The notes under the pieces are model-generated. The model saw only the letters and a list, made by a program, of their open reading frames with translations, did no database searches and was not told the origin of the DNA. Positions 8,229 through 17,512 of a stretch of DNA of 64,000 nucleotides are shown here, in pieces. The translations under genes and the position numbers were made by a program. Source of the stretch: an uncultured Bacteroidota bacterium (GTDB lineage Bacteria > Bacteroidota > Bacteroidia > AKYH767-A > 2013-40CM-41-45); the NCBI GenBank assembly GCA_937871435.1, contig CALMQM010000026.1:34027-98026 (forward strand), read 5' to 3'. Position 1 is the first letter of the stretch. Each line of letters opens with the position of its first letter.

Positions 8229-9629
8229 TTACTTTCCGATACAAAATTTCGAGAAAATATTTTCGAGCAAGTCATCGGTGGTAATCTTTCCTGTGATTTC
8301 GCCCAGGTAATGGAGAGCAATGCGGACATCACCGGTAATAAAATCCATGGTGACTTTGGATTGGATTCCTGTACGTACCCGATTCAACGCTTCCGAGGTT
8401 TTGTGAAGCGCATCTGCATGACGGGCATTCGCAACAGCCGTATCAGTTCCTTTCAACAAGCCTGATTTGAATTTATCTACCAGCAATTGCCGGAGTTCAT
8501 TCACATTCTTCTTTTCTTTTGCAGAAATAAAAAGAATGCCTGGAATTCCGGAAAATTCAGCATGGATTTTAATGAAATCATGTTTGTCAATTTTATTCGC
8601 GACAGGAATCAGCTTGAACTCGGACGAAACATGCGATCTCAAATCTTCAAGATCGGATTGAAGAGAAGATACTGTGGTATCGTTAATGTCAAACATGTAC
8701 AAAATAACCGGACTTTCTTTTATTTTCTCGAGCGTTTTTTGAACTCCTATTCTTTCAATCGCGTCGCTGGTTTCACGGATGCCCGCAGTATCTATAAAAC
8801 GGAATTTGATTCCGCTGACAAATATTTCTTCTTCAATAGTGTCGCGGGTAGTTCCGGCAATGTCACTCACGATGGCGCGTTCTTCATTCAGGAGCACGTT
8901 CAGCAAAGTCGATTTGCCGACATTCGGTTTACCGGCTATGACAACAGGAATACCTGTCTTGATAACATTGCCGGCTTCAAAGGAATCTATCAGAGACTGA
9001 ATTTCACTTTCCAGTTTTTCAATCGTATGTATCAGTTCAGTCCTTGAAGCGAACTCCACATCTTCCTCTGCAAAATCAAGTTCAAGTTCCAACAAAGAAG
9101 CAAAGTGAATTAACTCCTGTCTGAGTTTTTCTATCTCCCCGGAAAATCCTCCACGCATTTGTTTGAGAGCCAGCTGATGCGAAAATTCAGAATCAGATGC
9201 AATCAAATCAGCCACAGCCTCTGCCTGTGACAAATCCATTTTCCCATTCAGAAAAGCCCGCAGTGTAAATTCTCCCGCCTCTGCCATGCGGACACCTTTC
9301 TTTAAAAATGCAGAGATGATTTGTTGTTGGATAAACGGTGAACCATGACAGCTGATTTCAACCGTGTCTTCACCTGTATAAGAATGGGGACCTTTGAAAA
9401 CGGAAACCAACACTTCATCCAAAAGAAGTCCATCTGATTGCAGCATTCCAAAATGCATGGTATGAGATGCTACATTTGAGAGAGACAGAGTTTTCTTTTT
9501 CAGTGATTTAAACAGAGAATCAACAATTCGTATAGAGTCCTTTCCGGAAATACGCAAAACTGCGATAGCTCCTGTTCCAGGTGCTGTTGCCAGAGCAATG
9601 ATGGGGTCGTTTTTGTGTGCTTTCTGCAT
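8229..9629 (-). CDS. mnmE: tRNA uridine-5-carboxymethylaminomethyl synthesis GTPase MnmE
   Basis: 466 residues from the ATG at 9629. MnmE with MnmG modifies U34 of tRNAs. The N-terminal tetrahydrofolate-binding domain starts NDPIIALATAPGTGA. A G domain has P-loop GKPNVGKST (233-241), DTAG (280-283) and NKID, and the C-terminus carries the diagnostic FCIGK that supplies the catalytic-site cysteine. An in-frame ATG at 9656 would add nine residues (MDKFGLFFN), but a TAAATTTG promoter element lies inside that stretch, and homologues begin near the chosen start. Confidence 0.96.
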   Translation of the reverse strand: MQKAHKNDPIIALATAPGTGAIAVLRISGKDSIRIVDSLFKSLKKKTLSLSNVASHTMHFGMLQSDGLLLDEVLVSVFKGPHSYTGEDTVEISCHGSPFIQQQIISAFLKKGVRMAEAGEFTLRAFLNGKMDLSQAEAVADLIASDSEFSHQLALKQMRGGFSGEIEKLRQELIHFASLLELELDFAEEDVEFASRTELIHTIEKLESEIQSLIDSFEAGNVIKTGIPVVIAGKPNVGKSTLLNVLLNEERAIVSDIAGTTRDTIEEEIFVSGIKFRFIDTAGIRETSDAIERIGVQKTLEKIKESPVILYMFDINDTTVSSLQSDLEDLRSHVSSEFKLIPVANKIDKHDFIKIHAEFSGIPGILFISAKEKKNVNELRQLLVDKFKSGLLKGTDTAVANARHADALHKTSEALNRVRTGIQSKVTMDFITGDVRIALHYLGEITGKITTDDLLENIFSKFCIGK

Positions 9630-9643
9630 GTTGAAAAAGAGCC

Positions 9644-9651
9644 CAAATTTA
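9644..9651 (-). promoter_or_regulatory. Candidate promoter -7 element (TAAATTTG) for mnmE
   Basis: An exact TAnnTTTG match on the minus strand, ending 14 bases before the ATG at 9629. It lies between the two possible starts and so favours the shorter protein. Confidence 0.4.
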
Positions 9652-9788
9652 TCCATTTTCCCATCATTTCTTGGCAGAAAATATCTATTTTCGCAGGCAT
9701 CTTAAAGAGTTGATTTTTCGGTTTTCTCCTTAATCGAAACTCTGTTTGCGTTTCTTCTGAATAAATAATCATCAATAATATTCATACA

Positions 9789-10670
9789 ATGAGTGTTTTA
9801 GTTAACAAATCAAGCAAAGTAATCGTGCAAGGCTTCACAGGAAGTGAAGGAACTTTTCATGCAACTCAAATGATTGAATACGGAACCAATGTGGTGGGAG
9901 GGGTAACTCCGGGTAAAGGAGGCACTTCTCATTTGGATCGTCCGGTCTTCAACACAGTTGCAGATGCTGTCCAAAAAACCGGTGCGGATGTGTCCATCGT
10001 TTTTGTTCCGCCGGCATTTGCAGCGGATGCAATCATGGAAGCTGCCGATGCAGGAATACGTTTGATTGTTACTATCACCGAAGGTATTCCAACGAAAGAT
10101 ATGATCATGGTGAAAGAATATCTACGGGATAAAGATACCAGACTCATTGGCCCGAATTGTCCGGGAGTAATTACCGCAGGAGAATGCAAAGTGGGTATTA
10201 TGCCGGGTTTCGTTTTTAAGCCGGGTAAGATTGGTATTGTATCAAAGTCAGGAACTCTTACTTATGAAGCGGCGGATCAGGTTGTAAAAGCCGGTTTGGG
10301 GATTTCTACGGCTATTGGAATAGGTGGTGATCCTATCATTGGTACTACAACCAAAGAAGCGGTTGAATTATTTATGAATGATCCGGCAACAGAAGGAATT
10401 ATTATGATTGGTGAGATTGGTGGTAGTCTGGAAGCTGAAGCAGCTCGTTGGATAAAAGCCAATGGAACCAAACCTGTTGTGGGTTTTATCGCAGGTCAGA
10501 CAGCTCCTGCAGGACGTCGTATGGGACATGCCGGCGCGATCATCGGTGGAGCAGAAGATACTGCTGCTGCCAAAATGCAAATCATGCGTGAATGCGGAAT
10601 TACCGTAGTGGATTCTCCGGCTGTCATTGGTCTTACAATGGCTGCAACGCTGAAAAAAGTTCCTGCCTGA
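9789..10670 (+). CDS. sucD: Succinate-CoA ligase subunit alpha
   Basis: 293 residues, normal length. N-terminal CoA-binding Rossmann domain ([16 protein letters not shown]). The phosphohistidine is H247 in [10 protein letters not shown]. The GPNCPGVI and SKSGTLTYE motifs are conserved. It makes ATP or GTP from succinyl-CoA in the TCA cycle as a heterodimer with SucC. No sucC is present in this window, so the two subunits are unlinked here, as is common in this phylum. It is followed 78 bp later by fabG. Confidence 0.97.
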   Translation: MSVLVNKSSKVIVQGFTGSEGTFHATQMIEYGTNVVGGVTPGKGGTSHLDRPVFNTVADAVQKTGADVSIVFVPPAFAADAIMEAADAGIRLIVTITEGIPTKDMIMVKEYLRDKDTRLIGPNCPGVITAGECKVGIMPGFVFKPGKIGIVSKSGTLTYEAADQVVKAGLGISTAIGIGGDPIIGTTTKEAVELFMNDPATEGIIMIGEIGGSLEAEAARWIKANGTKPVVGFIAGQTAPAGRRMGHAGAIIGGAEDTAAAKMQIMRECGITVVDSPAVIGLTMAATLKKVPA

Positions 10671-10748
10671 GATCCATGCTGTGCGTTTTTATATTTTGAG
10701 TAGAATTGCTTAACCATTTCTGTCGTATTCTCAGCTGACAATAGATAT

Positions 10749-11498
10749 ATGGAAAAACTTCTCCAGGGAAAAACGGCCCTCATTACAGGTGCTTCAAAAG
10801 GAATTGGCAGATCAATCGCTTTGCATCTTGCAAAACATGGAGCCAATGTTGCGTTTACTTATTTGTCGTCCGTAGAAAAAGGACAAGCCCTGGAAGCAGA
10901 ATTGCAACAGTTGGGTGTGAAAGCAAAAGGCTATCGTTCTGATGCTGCTGATATGAAAGCCGCTGAAGAACTTGTGAATGCTGTCATTGCTGCATACGGT
11001 TCTTTGGATGTTGTTGTAAACAATGCAGGAATTACCCGTGATGGATTGTTGATGCGTATGACCGAAGAAAATTTTAATGATGTAATCCGAACCAATTTAA
11101 ATTCGGTATTCAACATCACGAAATGCTGTCAGCGACAAATGTTAAAGCAAAAAAGCGGAAGCATTATTAATATCAGCAGTGTAGTAGGAGTGAAGGGAAA
11201 TGCAGGACAGGCGAATTATGCTGCTTCAAAAGCAGGAATCATCGGCTTCACCAAATCCATTGCACTTGAGCTTGGTTCGAGAAATATTCGGTGCAATGCT
11301 ATCGCTCCCGGTTTTATTGAAACGGAAATGACTGCAGTGCTCGCTGAAGATACTGTAAAACAATGGAGGGAAGCTATTCCGTTAAAACGTGGCGGGACTC
11401 CTGACGATGTTGCCAATGCAGTAATTTTCCTGGCTTCGGACATGTCTACTTATATAACTGGTCAGGTACTGAACGTAGATGGTGGAATGCTTACTTAA
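10749..11498 (+). CDS. fabG: 3-oxoacyl-[ACP] reductase FabG
   Basis: 249 residues, classical short-chain dehydrogenase. The NADPH-binding glycine motif is TGASKGIG (13-20), NNAG is at 91-94, and the catalytic serine, tyrosine and lysine are S144, Y157 and K161 (NYAASK). The MLT C-terminus after VDGGM is typical of FabG proper, supporting fatty-acid elongation over a generic SDR role. It sits alone after sucD. A weak hairpin (11495-11514) overlaps its stop codon. Confidence 0.9.
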   Translation: MEKLLQGKTALITGASKGIGRSIALHLAKHGANVAFTYLSSVEKGQALEAELQQLGVKAKGYRSDAADMKAAEELVNAVIAAYGSLDVVVNNAGITRDGLLMRMTEENFNDVIRTNLNSVFNITKCCQRQMLKQKSGSIINISSVVGVKGNAGQANYAASKAGIIGFTKSIALELGSRNIRCNAIAPGFIETEMTAVLAEDTVKQWREAIPLKRGGTPDDVANAVIFLASDMSTYITGQVLNVDGGMLT

Positions 11499-11510
11499 TC
11501 CTTTTTCGGA

Positions 11511-12056
11511 TTAAAAACATAGTTCAATTTTGTCGATGTCTTTTGAATACATCTGCAGCTTGAAAATTTTGTGATCCGCATCAAACCAGATCAATAGAAA
11601 TCCATAACTTTTTTTGTAGAAGAACACAGTTTGCATCGGAGCACCGTCAAATTCCTGCACATCTGTTACTCTTACCGGTTCGCCCAATACAGATTGCAGA
11701 TATTCTTCGTCATGACCAAATAACTGATAATTCATTTCTCCGATAAATCCTTTTCTGATTTCAAAGTAATCCTGATCAGTATAGATGGAGAAATTCAGAT
11801 TTTCGTAAATAAGCCCGGCACCGCATTTTGATTCGGATCCCTCTGCAATTTCTTCTGAATAACACGGAAAATACTTTTTCAAGGTGTCAGGTAAAGCATC
11901 CGGTCTGAGTTTATTTACCAGTCCAGAATCCAGATTTGCTTTCAACGTATCACAAAGAATTTTATCTTTTTCCGCAAATGAGAGAGCTGGCAGGATAAGA
12001 AGCAAAACTGTTGTAAAAAATGGAATGAACCGCGTGAATGACTTATTGTACTTCAT
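11511..12056 (-). CDS. Hypothetical secreted protein
   Basis: 181 residues. The N-terminus has a signal peptide (hydrophobic FIPFFTTVLLLILPALSFA, cleavage near residue 28). The mature part has four cysteines (in ILCDTL, FPCYSE, SKCGAG and the C-terminal ELCF), which could form two disulfides. I recognise no domain; the alternating polar/aromatic beta pattern near the end suggests a small beta-rich fold. It is convergent with fabG, 12 bp apart, and divergent from the S9 peptidase. Function unknown. Confidence 0.6.
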   Translation of the reverse strand: MKYNKSFTRFIPFFTTVLLLILPALSFAEKDKILCDTLKANLDSGLVNKLRPDALPDTLKKYFPCYSEEIAEGSESKCGAGLIYENLNFSIYTDQDYFEIRKGFIGEMNYQLFGHDEEYLQSVLGEPVRVTDVQEFDGAPMQTVFFYKKSYGFLLIWFDADHKIFKLQMYSKDIDKIELCF

Positions 12057-12154
12057 GTTAAGAAAGCTTAATTTTCTGTAAAGATAAAATTTGTTCCTTG
12101 ATTCGTATTGACGGAATAGTTGATAGTTTCTACCTTCACCGCAAAATCTGGAAT

Positions 12155-14209
12155 ATGAAGAATAATCGGATGCTTATCGCTGGTCTGCTTTGTATGCTGA
12201 CCACAGCCACCTTTGCACAACAAACACTCACACCGGAATCCCTTTGGAAATTGGGTCGTGTTTCTGATCCACAACTTTCTCCTGCCGGAGATAAAGTTTT
12301 GTACAACATTCGAAATTTTAATCTTGCCGCCAACAAAGGAAATACGGATATCTGGATTTACGATATAAAGAAAAACCAGGCGAGTTCCATAGCATCCGAT
12401 AGTTCCAATGAAACTATGCCTCGCTGGAATACGGATGGTACAAGAGTATTTTACCTCAATGACGCAGGTAGCAGCAATCAACTTTGGAGTATGAATGTTG
12501 ATGGTTCTGATAAAAAACAAGTCTCCAAACTCGACAATGACATCAATTTATTTGGTTTGTCTCCTACCGGAAACATGATCTGGATTGCTCAGGATGTGAA
12601 GCTGGATAATTTTTTTGGAAGAGATAAATATGAGGATTTGCAGAAAACTACCGGTAAAGTGTACAATGATCTGATGATGCGTCATTGGGACTCATGGGCG
12701 GATGGAACGTATAGCCACATTTTTGTCGGCTCAATTGAAGGCGGAAAGATTTCAAAGCTCACAGACATCATGAAGGATGAGCGTTTTGATTCTCCTAAAA
12801 AACCTGATGGAGGTGAAGAGCAAATCAGTTGGAGACCGGATGGAAAAATGATCGCGTATACCTGCAAGAAGGTTACAGGAAGAGAATATGCGATGAATAC
12901 CAATTCTGATATTTATCTCTATGATGTAGAAACGAAAAAAACTACAAACCTTACGGAAGGTATGGTTGGATACGATATCAATCCGGCATTTTCTCCGAAT
13001 GGATCGCAAATCATTTGGGAAAGTCTGGCTGAAAACGGAAACGAAGCCGACCGCCACAGATTGTTCCTATATGATTTCACGATGCAGGCGAAACGGGAAC
13101 TCAGCGTTGGTTTTGATTTCAATGTAGAGAATCCGGTATGGGGTAGTAATGGAAGAAGAATTTATTTCCGTGCTGATATACAGGCAACAGACCAGATTTT
13201 CTTCTATGATATGTATAATAAATCAGCTTCCCCTTTGCACCAGTTGACAAAAGATGTTGCTGACTATAATGGAATGAGTGTTGCAAGTTTTCCGGCTAAG
13301 CAGGACATCATCGTGGCATCGCGTATGTCCATGTCTGAGCCAACCGAATTATTTTTAGTAGATGCAAAATCCGGTGTTTCCACTCAAATTACGTTCACGA
13401 ACAAAGACTTTTTGGCGGGATTTAAATTGGCTGAAGTGAAAAAACGAATGGTGAAATCTACAGATGGAAAAGAAATCCTAACCTGGGTGATTTATCCGCC
13501 CGATTTCGATGCGACAAAAAAATATCCAACATTATTGTATTGCCAGGGTGGACCCGAATCTACAGTGAGTCAGTTTTTTTCATACAGATGGAATTTCCAG
13601 CTGATGGCTGCCAATGGTTATATTGTTGTAGCTCCGAATCGCAGAGGCTTACCGGGATTTGGTGTGAAATGGAATGATGATATCATTGGTGATTGGGGAG
13701 GTCAACCTATGCGTGATTTGTTGAGTGCAATTGATGATGTGTCCAAAGAACCTTATGTGAACAAAGACAAACTCGGTGCAGTTGGAGCAAGTTACGGTGG
13801 CTTCTCTGTTTTCTGGTTAGCGGGACATCATGAGAAACGATTCAAAGCTTTTATATCTCATTGTGGTGTTTTCAATTTTGAAGCGATGTATGGTACTGAA
13901 GAATTATTTTTTCAGAATAAAGAATTCGAAGGACCGTATTGGCAAACTCCTGTTCCAAAAAGTTACACAGAATTTTCTCCGAACAGATTTGTACAAAACT
14001 GGGATACACCGATATTTATCATTTCAAATGAAAGAGATTATAGAATTCCCTATTCCCAGGGATTGGAAGCTTTCTCCGCCGCCCGGATGAAAAATATTCC
14101 TGCAAGATTCCTGTGTTTCCCGGATGAAGGACATTGGGTTTTGAAACCTCAAAACAGTGTGATGTGGCAAAGAGAATTTTATGATTGGCTGGATACTTAC
14201 CTTAAATAA
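12155..14209 (+). CDS. S9 family prolyl oligopeptidase / dipeptidyl aminopeptidase-like, secreted
   Basis: 684 residues. A signal peptide (LLCMLTTATFAQQ) starts at ATG 12155; an upstream in-frame ATG at 12098 would place 19 polar residues before it. The N-terminal half holds WD40/PD40-type beta-propeller blades (WKLGRVSDPQLSPAGDKVLY, ISWRPDGKMIAYTC). The C-terminal alpha/beta-hydrolase has the nucleophile elbow GASYGG (Ser about 546) and a catalytic His in DEGHW (about 659). These proteins trim short peptides in the periplasm. It is single-gene, followed by a strong bidirectional terminator. Confidence 0.92.
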   Translation: MKNNRMLIAGLLCMLTTATFAQQTLTPESLWKLGRVSDPQLSPAGDKVLYNIRNFNLAANKGNTDIWIYDIKKNQASSIASDSSNETMPRWNTDGTRVFYLNDAGSSNQLWSMNVDGSDKKQVSKLDNDINLFGLSPTGNMIWIAQDVKLDNFFGRDKYEDLQKTTGKVYNDLMMRHWDSWADGTYSHIFVGSIEGGKISKLTDIMKDERFDSPKKPDGGEEQISWRPDGKMIAYTCKKVTGREYAMNTNSDIYLYDVETKKTTNLTEGMVGYDINPAFSPNGSQIIWESLAENGNEADRHRLFLYDFTMQAKRELSVGFDFNVENPVWGSNGRRIYFRADIQATDQIFFYDMYNKSASPLHQLTKDVADYNGMSVASFPAKQDIIVASRMSMSEPTELFLVDAKSGVSTQITFTNKDFLAGFKLAEVKKRMVKSTDGKEILTWVIYPPDFDATKKYPTLLYCQGGPESTVSQFFSYRWNFQLMAANGYIVVAPNRRGLPGFGVKWNDDIIGDWGGQPMRDLLSAIDDVSKEPYVNKDKLGAVGASYGGFSVFWLAGHHEKRFKAFISHCGVFNFEAMYGTEELFFQNKEFEGPYWQTPVPKSYTEFSPNRFVQNWDTPIFIISNERDYRIPYSQGLEAFSAARMKNIPARFLCFPDEGHWVLKPQNSVMWQREFYDWLDTYLK

Positions 14210-14238
14210 AAAGGAGTACGAAAATTTCTAGCAAAAAA

Positions 14239-14272
14239 AATCCCTTCGAAATATATCGAAGGGATTTTTTTT
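14239..14272. terminator. Bidirectional intrinsic terminator between the S9 peptidase and the tRNA-Leu genes
   Basis: Stem TCCCTTCGA (14241-14249) and TCGAAGGGA (14256-14264) with a 6-base loop, flanked by an A-run on the left and a T-run on the right. It can serve both the plus-strand peptidase and the minus-strand tRNA transcript. Confidence 0.85.
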
Positions 14273-14274
14273 TG

Positions 14275-14358
14275 TGCCCGAAGTGAGACTCGAACTCACA
14301 AGGATATAACTCCAACGGCTTCTGAGACCGCAACGTTTACCAATTTCGCCATCCGGGC
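14275..14358 (-). tRNA. tRNA-Leu (anticodon CAG)
   Basis: 84 nt without encoded CCA. The acceptor GCCCGGA pairs with TTCGGGC, followed by discriminator A. The anticodon loop CTCAGAA is closed by GCGGT/GCCGT, the long variable arm typical of class II tRNAs is present, and the T-arm is GTTCGAGTC. The anticodon corresponds to plus-strand 14322-14324. It sits 58 bp downstream of the second tRNA-Leu gene. Confidence 0.93.
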
Positions 14359-14416
14359 AAATTTCGGCTCTACGAGCCAGGAAAATTGCTTGTACAAATT
14401 ACCCCGGTAAACGGTG

Positions 14417-14496
14417 TGCGCAGAGCGAGACTCGAACTCGCACGGTTGCCCGCCACCCCCTCAAAGTGGTGCGTCTACCAATTTCGCCACCTGCGC
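14417..14496 (-). tRNA. tRNA-Leu (anticodon GAG)
   Basis: 80 nt. The acceptor GCGCAGG pairs with TCTGCGC, discriminator A. The anticodon stem CCACT/GGTGG encloses loop TTGAGGG, giving anticodon GAG. The T-arm is GTTCGAGTC and the variable arm is long. With the neighbouring CAG tRNA it reads CUN leucine codons; both are likely transcribed together from the candidate promoter at 14575-14582. Confidence 0.92.
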
Positions 14497-15058
14497 ATGA
14501 TTCATTTAAATCTGATAATCAGCAAATTGACCTTAGTCAATGAAGAGTATCAAAATAAATTGAGGATAGGGCTGCAAAAGTATAATTTTTCCCGGATTTC
14601 AAGAATGTTTCCTTCTTTTTTCTGATAATCTACTGGCATTCCGGACGAATGTGGAATTGACATCTTTCTCTTTTTCAGGATTTGTCTTAAATCCGGAGAT
14701 TGAATTTGGAGCTTTTCAACACTGAAATCATTCACCATTCCTGAAATTCCAGTCATCGAAAATGTAAGACTTTTCATGAAGTTCTAAGGTATCTGTATTT
14801 GTTTTGGTTTCTGAATGAAATCGGAATTAGTTCAACAGAATTTTATTTTTCATCTCAACTATCAGTAAAGCCAAAGTATCGTGAATTTGAAAAAAGATTG
14901 AACAATTCACAGACATTCTGGATTTCTTTCTCAACAAATTTCAGAATGTCATTAAACTTCCGGCTAAATCTTACAGTTGACAGGTGCATACGATTGAGTA
15001 AATAACTATCAGGGTTCTGATCTTATATAAGAGTCTGGATAAATCAAAAATCAATCTT
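14497..15058. other. Intergenic stretch without a supported gene
   Basis: 562 bp between the tRNA-Leu pair and the T9SS repeat protein. It holds a candidate minus-strand promoter element (14575-14582). It also has two short open frames (14550-14777 minus, 14799-15005 plus), neither with a recognisable product. It is AT-rich and otherwise featureless to me. Confidence 0.5.
14575..14582 (-). promoter_or_regulatory. Candidate promoter -7 element (TACTTTTG) for the tRNA-Leu pair
   Basis: An exact TAnnTTTG match on the minus strand, 78 bp upstream of the 5' end of tRNA-Leu(GAG). A TTG lies about 17 bp further upstream, slightly closer than the usual 19-21. Confidence 0.4.
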
Positions 15059-16771
15059 ATGAAAAAGCTATTTACTATTATCGCCCTGGTGGTATTGAAT
15101 CTGGCAGTAGTGATGATCGCAGGAGCTCATACGGGAGATGTTTCTACGAATCAAACTGCTGTTTCAGTTGGACCTGTTGCAGGACCTGCTGCTGTTTGTT
15201 TAAATCAAACCGGAGTTGTGTATTCGGTAGAACCTGTGATTGGCGTATTGGATTACAATTGGTCTGTTCCTGCCGGAGCAAGTATCAGTTCCGGACAAGG
15301 TACAAATTCCATCACTGTAGATTTCGCAAGCACTTACGGAGATGTGTGTGTAACAGCGGATGATGGTAGCGGTCCCGGAGCACCTTCTTGTCTTACGACA
15401 TTCCTTGCTCCGAGTAAACCTTATACTCCTACAGCTATCATCGGTCCTACCACAACAGTATGTCCTAATCATGTGTATACTTATTCAGTGGCTGTTGATC
15501 CTTTAGCTGCTACCTATAATTGGGTTGTCCCAAATTACATGAGCATCATCGATGGACAAGGAACAAACACAATCAACGTTTCGGTAGCCAATGGATTCAT
15601 CTGGGGCTATCTTCGCGTATCTCTTTCTAATTGTCGTGGTACTACCGGTCAATACACTATCGGAGTATTTTCAGCACCGGGTCGCCCCGGCGCTGTAACC
15701 GGACCAGCTGTTGGTGCCTGCCCTGGTGGAACATACAGTTATTCTGTAGCACCTGTTGTTGGCGCAACTTCTTATACATGGTTCGCACCTTCAGGATGTG
15801 TTATCAGTACTGCAGCTGCAAGTGGCAATCCGCTTACATCAAGCACGAATACTGTTGATATTACTTTCCCTGCAGGATTTACTTATGGTTCATTGTTTGT
15901 TTCTGCCAACAGTGGTTGTAATTCCAGCCCTCGTCGCGAATTAAAAATTCGTTCTGTTCCTCCGAAGCCCGGTGCTATTCACGGACCATTCTATGGTGTG
16001 TGTGATATGTCTTCAGTGATGTATTGGGTGGATTCAGTTCCGGGTGCAACTTCGTATTCATGGAGTTTCACTCCGGGTACATACACTACGATATCCGGTA
16101 ATGGTAACGATACAATTTATGTTGATTTCAATTCAGCTTTCCGTCAGGCAACTTTGTGTGTGACTGCAGACAATTCATGCGGAAGCAGTGTTGCTCGTTG
16201 TGGAGTTGTATTTGCCCGTCCTCAAACACCTGGTTTAGTGGATGGTCCAACAGGCGCATGTAATTCCAACCCTCTCATCAGTCAGGCCTTCTACGAAGTA
16301 CAGCCGGTGTTTGGTGCAACAGAATATATCTGGACAGTTCCTCCCGGAGCATCTATTTTAATTGGTCAGGGAACAACACAAATCACTGTAGAATACCTTG
16401 GAGCTAGTTCAGGTGATGTTACTGTGGCAGCACAAAATGATTGCGGTATCAGTCCTCCTCGTGTAGTGGGTGTTATTGTAAACCCATGTCGTGTCGCTGA
16501 CGATGGAAGTATCATTCCATTCAGTAACGTATCGGTATTCCCGAATCCGGCAAAAGATAAACTGGTTGTTCAATTTGAAGGTGCCGAACATGAACAATAT
16601 GACATACGCATGTTGGATATGACAGGAAGAGAAGTAGTTTCCTTCAAACGTGAATCTGTTTCAGGTATTAATAATGAAATAATCGACCTCAGCGGTTTTG
16701 CAAAAGGACTGTATATACTTGATGTAAATCGGGTAGAAGGTCATCAAAAGATAAAAGTGGTAATCGAGTAA
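15059..16771 (+). CDS. Secreted PKD-like repeat protein with T9SS type A sorting domain
   Basis: 570 residues. A signal peptide (about 1-23, ending AGAH) is followed by five modules of about 85-90 residues. Each has the shape GP-x-G-x-C...Y-x-V-x-x-V-x-GATSYxW and then GQGTNxIxVxF, resembling the PKD-like domains of Bacteroidota surface proteins. The C-terminal ~75 residues (VFPNPAKDKLVVQFEG to the end, KVVIE) form a Por-type sorting signal for T9SS, so the protein should be exported and attached to or released from the cell surface. No catalytic domain is visible. A strong terminator follows. Confidence 0.85.
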   Translation: MKKLFTIIALVVLNLAVVMIAGAHTGDVSTNQTAVSVGPVAGPAAVCLNQTGVVYSVEPVIGVLDYNWSVPAGASISSGQGTNSITVDFASTYGDVCVTADDGSGPGAPSCLTTFLAPSKPYTPTAIIGPTTTVCPNHVYTYSVAVDPLAATYNWVVPNYMSIIDGQGTNTINVSVANGFIWGYLRVSLSNCRGTTGQYTIGVFSAPGRPGAVTGPAVGACPGGTYSYSVAPVVGATSYTWFAPSGCVISTAAASGNPLTSSTNTVDITFPAGFTYGSLFVSANSGCNSSPRRELKIRSVPPKPGAIHGPFYGVCDMSSVMYWVDSVPGATSYSWSFTPGTYTTISGNGNDTIYVDFNSAFRQATLCVTADNSCGSSVARCGVVFARPQTPGLVDGPTGACNSNPLISQAFYEVQPVFGATEYIWTVPPGASILIGQGTTQITVEYLGASSGDVTVAAQNDCGISPPRVVGVIVNPCRVADDGSIIPFSNVSVFPNPAKDKLVVQFEGAEHEQYDIRMLDMTGREVVSFKRESVSGINNEIIDLSGFAKGLYILDVNRVEGHQKIKVVIE

Positions 16772-16796
16772 AGAGTGGTTTTTGGTTAGACGAGAA

Positions 16797-16835
16797 GCCC
16801 CGTCCAGGTTCTATCCTGGCGGGGTTTTCTTTTTT
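16797..16835 (+). terminator. Intrinsic terminator after the T9SS repeat protein
   Basis: GCCCC-GT-CCAGG (16797-16808), loop TTCTAT, CCTGG-C-GGGG (16815-16824), then a T-rich run. It is GC-rich and well placed, 25 bp after the stop codon. Confidence 0.87.
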
Positions 16836-17085
16836 GAAAAAGCTTTTTAAAAATAAGCAGAACTGTTTATTCTTAGTTTTTCTTTAGAATAGAAGGATTT
16901 TCAATCAGATTCACCTGTAAAAGGTACTTTTTTCAGCCATTTTCAGCCTTGACAAAGGCTTCATTCACCAATGAAATGCTGGTTCATTCCAACAGAAACC
17001 GGTCGTTTACCAAACAGAATTGAACTCCACACACTGCTCGTTTACATTTGTTTTCATATTCACTCACCCTAAAACAAAAAACACA
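16836..17085. other. Intergenic region upstream of the 83-residue protein
   Basis: Together with the terminator this makes a 314 bp gap. Apart from the promoter at 17020-17050 and a short inverted repeat TTCATT/AATGAA near 16962-16977, I see nothing in it. Confidence 0.4.
17020..17050 (+). promoter_or_regulatory. Bacteroidota-type promoter (TTG-N20-TACATTTG)
   Basis: TTG at 17020-17022, a 20 bp spacer, then TACATTTG at 17043-17050, an exact TAnnTTTG. It lies 35 bp upstream of the ATG at 17086. One of the best promoter matches in the window. Confidence 0.6.
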
Positions 17086-17337
17086 ATGAGTATTCGAGAA
17101 ATGCAGAATCTGATTAGTCAAACCGGTAAATTCACTTTTATCGACGGAAACACAGACGAAGGAATGATTGTCTCCCGCTACAATATTCCGGAAGCAAGAA
17201 TTGAATATTATTTCATCCCGGCAAAAAATGTTGTCGCTTATCAGTCAGCTCGCTCACATCATGAAATGGATGCTCACATTAAACTGGGCATGCCTGTGAA
17301 TGAGACAACGATTTTGATGGCGCACATGATAAACTAA
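17086..17337 (+). CDS. Hypothetical 83-residue protein
   Basis: The start at 17086 follows the promoter at 17020-17050; an upstream ATG at 17020 overlaps the -33 element and is rejected. The protein is soluble, without signal peptide, and has mixed alpha/beta character (GKFTFIDGNTDEGMIVSRY then IEYYFIPAKNVVAYQSARS). I recognise no family. It is followed 6 bp later by a 49-residue membrane protein gene and then a terminator, giving a two-gene small-protein unit. Confidence 0.65.
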   Translation: MSIREMQNLISQTGKFTFIDGNTDEGMIVSRYNIPEARIEYYFIPAKNVVAYQSARSHHEMDAHIKLGMPVNETTILMAHMIN

Positions 17338-17343
17338 ATAGCC

Positions 17344-17493
17344 ATGAAAAAGTTAAGCACGTTCAACCTGATGTTCATTCTGTTTTGTATCGCCTTGATG
17401 GTATTCATCTTTATGCTGGTACCTCACGAAGGATCAATGAAGTCGCAGTCTTCAGACAAATATCAAAACGAATACATGGAACAACACAACTGA
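17344..17493 (+). CDS. Hypothetical 49-residue single-pass membrane protein
   Basis: ATG at 17344, TGA at 17491-17493. The N-terminus MKKLSTFN is followed by a hydrophobic helix (about 9-26, LMFILFCIALMVFIFMLV) and a polar, charged tail (KSQSSDKYQNEYMEQHN). It begins 6 bp after the stop of the 83-residue gene and ends just before a strong terminator, which supports it as a real gene. It could be a small inner-membrane protein; function unknown. Confidence 0.6.
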   Translation: MKKLSTFNLMFILFCIALMVFIFMLVPHEGSMKSQSSDKYQNEYMEQHN

Positions 17494-17512
17494 TTTTCTA
17501 AAATCATAAAAA

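Noticed and set aside
11495..11514. Hairpin TTAATCC/GGATTAA at the fabG stop codon
   Set aside because: AT-rich 7 bp stem, no T-run after it on the plus strand; too weak to call a terminator.
12068..12520. Minus-strand 150-codon frame opposite the S9 peptidase
   Set aside because: Antisense shadow of a clear gene; no domain, no promoter.
14550..14777. Minus-strand 75-codon frame upstream of the tRNA-Leu genes
   Set aside because: No recognisable domain; its 3' end overlaps the candidate tRNA promoter and the composition looks non-coding. A small gene cannot be fully excluded.
14799..15005. Plus-strand 68-codon frame before the T9SS repeat gene
   Set aside because: Low-complexity, Phe/Ser/Asn-rich, no neighbours or start signal to support it.
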